Of a DNA stretch of 64,000 bases, positions 60,734 to 64,000 are shown piece after piece. The stretch comes from Tubulanus polymorphus (taxonomy: Eukaryota > Nemertea > Palaeonemertea > Tubulaniformes > Tubulanidae): the NCBI RefSeq assembly GCF_964204645.1, contig NC_134026.1:3534001-3598000 (forward strand), in the 5' to 3' direction. The stretch's first letter is position 1. Every line of letters begins with the position of its first letter. Under the pieces are notes generated by a model. That model was not told the DNA's origin and did no database searches. It worked only from the letters and a program-made list of their open reading frames with translations. The translations under genes and the position numbers were made by a program.

Positions 60734-63700
60734 ATGGACGTTTATTTCTTCAGTCAAGCGAAACTCGGTCGCAAGGCCAAACGATTTCGCAAGGATATAG
60801 AAGAACTGCCGCAAAGCCTGAGATTTGCCCATCTGAACCCGAAAGTAGCTGCCTATCTAGTCAATAAAGAACGACGGTCGTCAATTGGGGATGAAGCTGA
60901 TGCTATACTTGACGCTACGGACAATCACAAACATCAAAGTTTACTACCAAACATAAAGGAAACAGTCACTGAAATCAAGCATGAACTTGACAGAACGAAC
61001 GTTCACGACGAAGACGTGTCCGCTTCCCTTTACAAAGGATGTAAAACTCAATCCCCCACAGTGATCATGCAGATTGCTACCCTGCTGCGGTATTTACAAG
61101 GGCATAAAATCCGCATATCTAAAACACTAGAATATCACCTGTTGGCTTCGTACGGAGATCTGGTGGCGAATGCTGTCTATGTATATCGACAATGGCAGAC
61201 GAAAGCTGCACGAGATGCGTACGAAAAAGAGAGACAACGCCAAGAGCGTAAAGAAGAAGAAAAAGAACGCGAAAGGTCCGAATCTGAGAAAGAATCCGAA
61301 AAAGAAAGAGAAGTTGATGTAGCCAGTGTTGTTAATCATGGGAAAGAAGCCCCGGAAAAGAATGCAGACAAGCCCGTTGTTAAAAAGAATTCTAAAAAAC
61401 TGACTAAAGTAAATTTGGCCGATATCATGGAGGTCGAAACGGAAGATACTCAAGACCCACCTCCAGCCCATAACTCGAAAGAAAACGTCCCATCATTAAA
61501 TGTTACGCAGGTGACTAAAAAACATAATTCCCGAACCGTTGCTTCCCAGCGTATATCCAAATCCAGCGGGCGTTCATCGTTGGAGCGTCAGCATGGAGAC
61601 TGGCTGGCCGTACCTGTGCATAGAATGGGTAAACGAGGTTCACGCGCAGAGCGCGGACTTAGCATCAGTAGTCGTGACGATCTATCAACAATTGGAGATT
61701 ATCATTCCGAAAGTAGCCGCATATCAAACGCAGGTCACGCGGGCTATTACATGTCAATAATATCGTTCGCTTTGTCATCAAAAGCATGCGAAGAAAAAGG
61801 CTGGATTTTACACAGCGACAAACCGGATGAGAAGGAGACGGTTTTAGAATGGGCGCAACATCGACTGCGGTTAGCTCTACATCAGATACAAGAACAAGAA
61901 GAAAGGTCAAAAGAACAGGGATTCGATAAGCCGCTCGAAAATCGATATTATGGTGATGCCAAAAAGGAAGCCTTAGCCAAATACCAGCGTCGAAATGTGC
62001 CAAATCAGAAAGAAATGTCACCCGTTCTCATTGAAGGAATATATCCAGTTATTCCGTCGTTTATGGTCGAGATTGAACCAGATCCTGGACAGGTCTTGTG
62101 TTCAACGTCGACAACAGACGGTACGAAGTCGATTTTCTATCCATCCGGTAGGCTGGCGATAATGATCAGTCCCGTTGGTATCGGAAAACCCGGCGTGTAC
62201 ATCAATGCCTACGATGACACTGATGAAAAAACGCAACTTGCTAGCTTTACTCCAAGCGGACGGGTTACCTGCTTCCACAAAAATGGCGTGGCTCGATTTC
62301 TTGCCACGGAAAAATACGCCCATATAGCTAACGTCGATGGTGCGATAACGAGAAAATGGAAATGGCCACAGAATCCAAATACGAAGCTACCATTGACTGT
62401 TGTGATAAATATGAATAACGAGTTGTCATTCCGCTGCATGAATCAATCATCTATGCAATTTATATTCTCCTGCCAAAAAGAAACTATTACATGGTGTGTT
62501 GCCCCCACACCCGGTGCCGTTGAGCCAAAAGAACGCGAAGACTTCGGTCACTTGATGTCGAATACTCATTTTACATCACAAACGGCTAAAGAATTTAACA
62601 AATCTCACAAATTACGAACGCAGCAACAGAAGCCAAAAGTTAGTAGAGTTTATACAAATAAACAAAAGGATAAGATCAAAAGCCAACTTTCAGAAATGAA
62701 GAACCAGTCCGATACAGCGGACCAATATGTATCGGAGTACGAGCGCGAGTTGGCCAGACTTCAAACCAAAGTAAAAGTTCTAACTGAAGATTGGCTCGAA
62801 TTCTATCGTACCGCAGTTGGTATGAAGTCACCTATATCGAAGTTGACACAAGATCGAGGGGAAGCTAACCCGAAACGTATCAGTAGATCACCACACGGTG
62901 CTCCACCATCACTTGCTGTGCCACCGTTGTCAGTAACGGATGAAAATAAGGCTGCTACATCGTCAGTCGAAAGAATTGATGCTTCCGAACAATCACTGAA
63001 TTCAAAAATAAATCAAACCAACGCGACAGAAGATGCAGCTGGTGACAGCCAAGCCTCGTTAAAAACGGATACAAGCTTCGATTACTCTTTAAAGTCTCAG
63101 ATTCCAGGCATAATTGAAGTACCACCTTCACCGTCTAGCATACCGCTCATCCGTGGATCGACCTCGGCGATTAGTTCCGCTAAATCTCGAATCACGTCTG
63201 CCATTCGCCTTCATAGGTCAAACGGTTGGGCATGTCCTATTGCGCTGCGTAAGGAGATTCTTGGCGAGGGCGATGTAAATTGTCGGTGTCATCGATACAA
63301 GATTCCGTACGTCATGGACGTGGAATTCGACGAGTTTATTGGCAGATACGTGTGCGAAAAGCAGTTACTCGTTATCTCAGTGGTGTCTTCTTTATACCCG
63401 GAAAGCAACACCTCTCAACACATGTTAGAAGTACTTTACAGCGAATTGAATAAGAATCGCACCCATCCTTGTCTTCAGTCAACTGGGGACCCTTTCCGCA
63501 TTTTCCTCTACGACATCGCGTCGGCTGCCGAGTTGTCAAATTGCACGAAGCCTCTACTGCTCAGGCGACATAACGCCGCTGCCGGTATGTTTCTGATATA
63601 CCAACGTGGTAACCTCGTATTCTGCGATCACATTTGGAACGGATATGGAAATGCGAGAAAAGATTTCTACAAGCAGATGATGAAGACCAAACAAGATGCT

Positions 63701-64000
63701 TTAATGGGTAGTTGTCTACCGAGAGATTTCCGTTTCAGTCCTTCAAAAGGACATCGCGGTAAACGATCTGCCTGGGGTGGAGAGATCGGAGGCGCTGGGG
63801 TCGACAAGCACGGTAGTCCTGGCCTGTCTATAGAGTCGACAATGATGCCTGATACTAGTCGGCCAGCATCAGCCTCGTCGACAAGTTCAGATAGTCGCGA
63901 AGTGCTCAGACCGTCGTTTCAAATACGAAGTTTAACATCGGGTGGATTCTATCCTCCTCTCACTCCACTTCCATCAGGTTTACCAATACAGCGCGCTGTT
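60734..64000 (+). CDS. FAM194-domain protein, C3orf20/ERICH6-like, at least 1089 aa, one exon, open at the right edge
   Basis: The frame starting at ATG 60734 (AAAATGG) stays open to the window end, 1089 codons, with no intron. The N-terminal region (~1-140) is mostly helical. A strongly charged coiled coil (residues ~160-200, ERQRQERKEEEKERERSESE) follows, then a Ser-rich stretch. Residues ~400-560 form the FAM194 domain: SIFYPSGRLAIMISPVGIG, ASFTPSGRVTCFHKNGVARF and AITRKWKWP, with the YPSGRLA/TPSGR repeat typical of this family. A second conserved block, GWACPIALRKEILGEGDVNC (~830-850), and SCLPRDFRFSPSKGHRGKR follow, and a Ser/Pro-rich tail runs to the edge. Function is unknown in the family. 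It is already longer than human C3orf20 (904 aa), and the absence of introns contrasts with neighbouring genes. Confidence 0.85.
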   Translation, partial: MDVYFFSQAKLGRKAKRFRKDIEELPQSLRFAHLNPKVAAYLVNKERRSSIGDEADAILDATDNHKHQSLLPNIKETVTEIKHELDRTNVHDEDVSASLYKGCKTQSPTVIMQIATLLRYLQGHKIRISKTLEYHLLASYGDLVANAVYVYRQWQTKAARDAYEKERQRQERKEEEKERERSESEKESEKEREVDVASVVNHGKEAPEKNADKPVVKKNSKKLTKVNLADIMEVETEDTQDPPPAHNSKENVPSLNVTQVTKKHNSRTVASQRISKSSGRSSLERQHGDWLAVPVHRMGKRGSRAERGLSISSRDDLSTIGDYHSESSRISNAGHAGYYMSIISFALSSKACEEKGWILHSDKPDEKETVLEWAQHRLRLALHQIQEQEERSKEQGFDKPLENRYYGDAKKEALAKYQRRNVPNQKEMSPVLIEGIYPVIPSFMVEIEPDPGQVLCSTSTTDGTKSIFYPSGRLAIMISPVGIGKPGVYINAYDDTDEKTQLASFTPSGRVTCFHKNGVARFLATEKYAHIANVDGAITRKWKWPQNPNTKLPLTVVINMNNELSFRCMNQSSMQFIFSCQKETITWCVAPTPGAVEPKEREDFGHLMSNTHFTSQTAKEFNKSHKLRTQQQKPKVSRVYTNKQKDKIKSQLSEMKNQSDTADQYVSEYERELARLQTKVKVLTEDWLEFYRTAVGMKSPISKLTQDRGEANPKRISRSPHGAPPSLAVPPLSVTDENKAATSSVERIDASEQSLNSKINQTNATEDAAGDSQASLKTDTSFDYSLKSQIPGIIEVPPSPSSIPLIRGSTSAISSAKSRITSAIRLHRSNGWACPIALRKEILGEGDVNCRCHRYKIPYVMDVEFDEFIGRYVCEKQLLVISVVSSLYPESNTSQHMLEVLYSELNKNRTHPCLQSTGDPFRIFLYDIASAAELSNCTKPLLLRRHNAAAGMFLIYQRGNLVFCDHIWNGYGNARKDFYKQMMKTKQDALMGSCLPRDFRFSPSKGHRGKRSAWGGEIGGAGVDKHGSPGLSIESTMMPDTSRPASASSTSSDSREVLRPSFQIRSLTSGGFYPPLTPLPSGLPIQRAV

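Noticed and set aside
61127-62439. Minus-strand frames of 73-118 codons
   Set aside because: Antisense to the long FAM194-domain exon; Phe-rich because they oppose Lys/Glu codons.

Overview
This is a eukaryotic nuclear window from an invertebrate animal, most likely a spiralian (mollusc, annelid, brachiopod or similar), although the phylum cannot be proved from this stretch alone. Coding exons are short and separated by introns of roughly 100-800 bases with GT..AG borders. The DNA is AT-rich and carries animal orthologues (merlin/NF2, MCPH1, DCAF15, a SNX7/SNX30-type sorting nexin, INIP/SOSS-C, an astacin, a FAM194-domain protein), lineage-specific receptor paralogues, a tRNA-derived SINE, small inverted-repeat elements and a tRNA-Thr. 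I rebuilt exon structures by hand. In every multi-exon gene reported, the exon lengths and phases sum to one open frame.

Layout. 1-616: 3' end of an LRRC14/PRAME-like leucine-rich-repeat gene (+). 1172-4617: an unrecognised two-transmembrane protein (-). 6348-11476: merlin, 14 coding exons (-), with a SINE in one intron. 11810-11882: tRNA-Thr(AGT), followed by two back-to-back hairpins. 13363-14457: an orphan Ser/Arg/Lys-rich 364-residue protein (+). 15665-15895: TA microsatellite with palindromic flanks. 16366-22296: MCPH1, 12 exons (-), whose last intron is almost filled by a 29-bp minisatellite. 23023-27242: DCAF15, 12 exons (+), head-to-head with MCPH1. 29808-36150: SNX7/30-type sorting nexin, 11 exons (-); one intron hosts an intronless class A GPCR on the opposite strand (33435-34373). 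36445-37587: INIP/SOSS-C, 5 exons (+), 294 bp head-to-head from the sorting nexin. 39601-40587: paralogous intronless GPCR (-). 41673-44818 and 53238-56652: two class C (mGluR-like) receptors (-), each of two exons. 48102-48353: probable stray N-terminal fragment of a class C receptor (+). 48587-51498: secreted astacin with a C-terminal ShKT domain, 8 exons (-). 60734-64000: FAM194/C3orf20-like protein (+), open at the right edge.

The genes do not form a pathway. MCPH1 and INIP both belong to DNA-damage responses, and both are head-to-head with an unrelated gene, so shared promoters are likely. The right half is an accessory receptor region with tandem or dispersed paralogues.

The strongest observation is that the second exons of the two class C receptors share a 318-bp tract differing at 6 positions. 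Their first exons and their intron sequence are strongly diverged, which is the signature of ectopic gene conversion. Other points: a nested receptor gene, an astacin whose Met-turn methionine is leucine, two or more miniature inverted-repeat families, several long perfect hairpins, and two orphan proteins. I found no convincing new multi-gene system.
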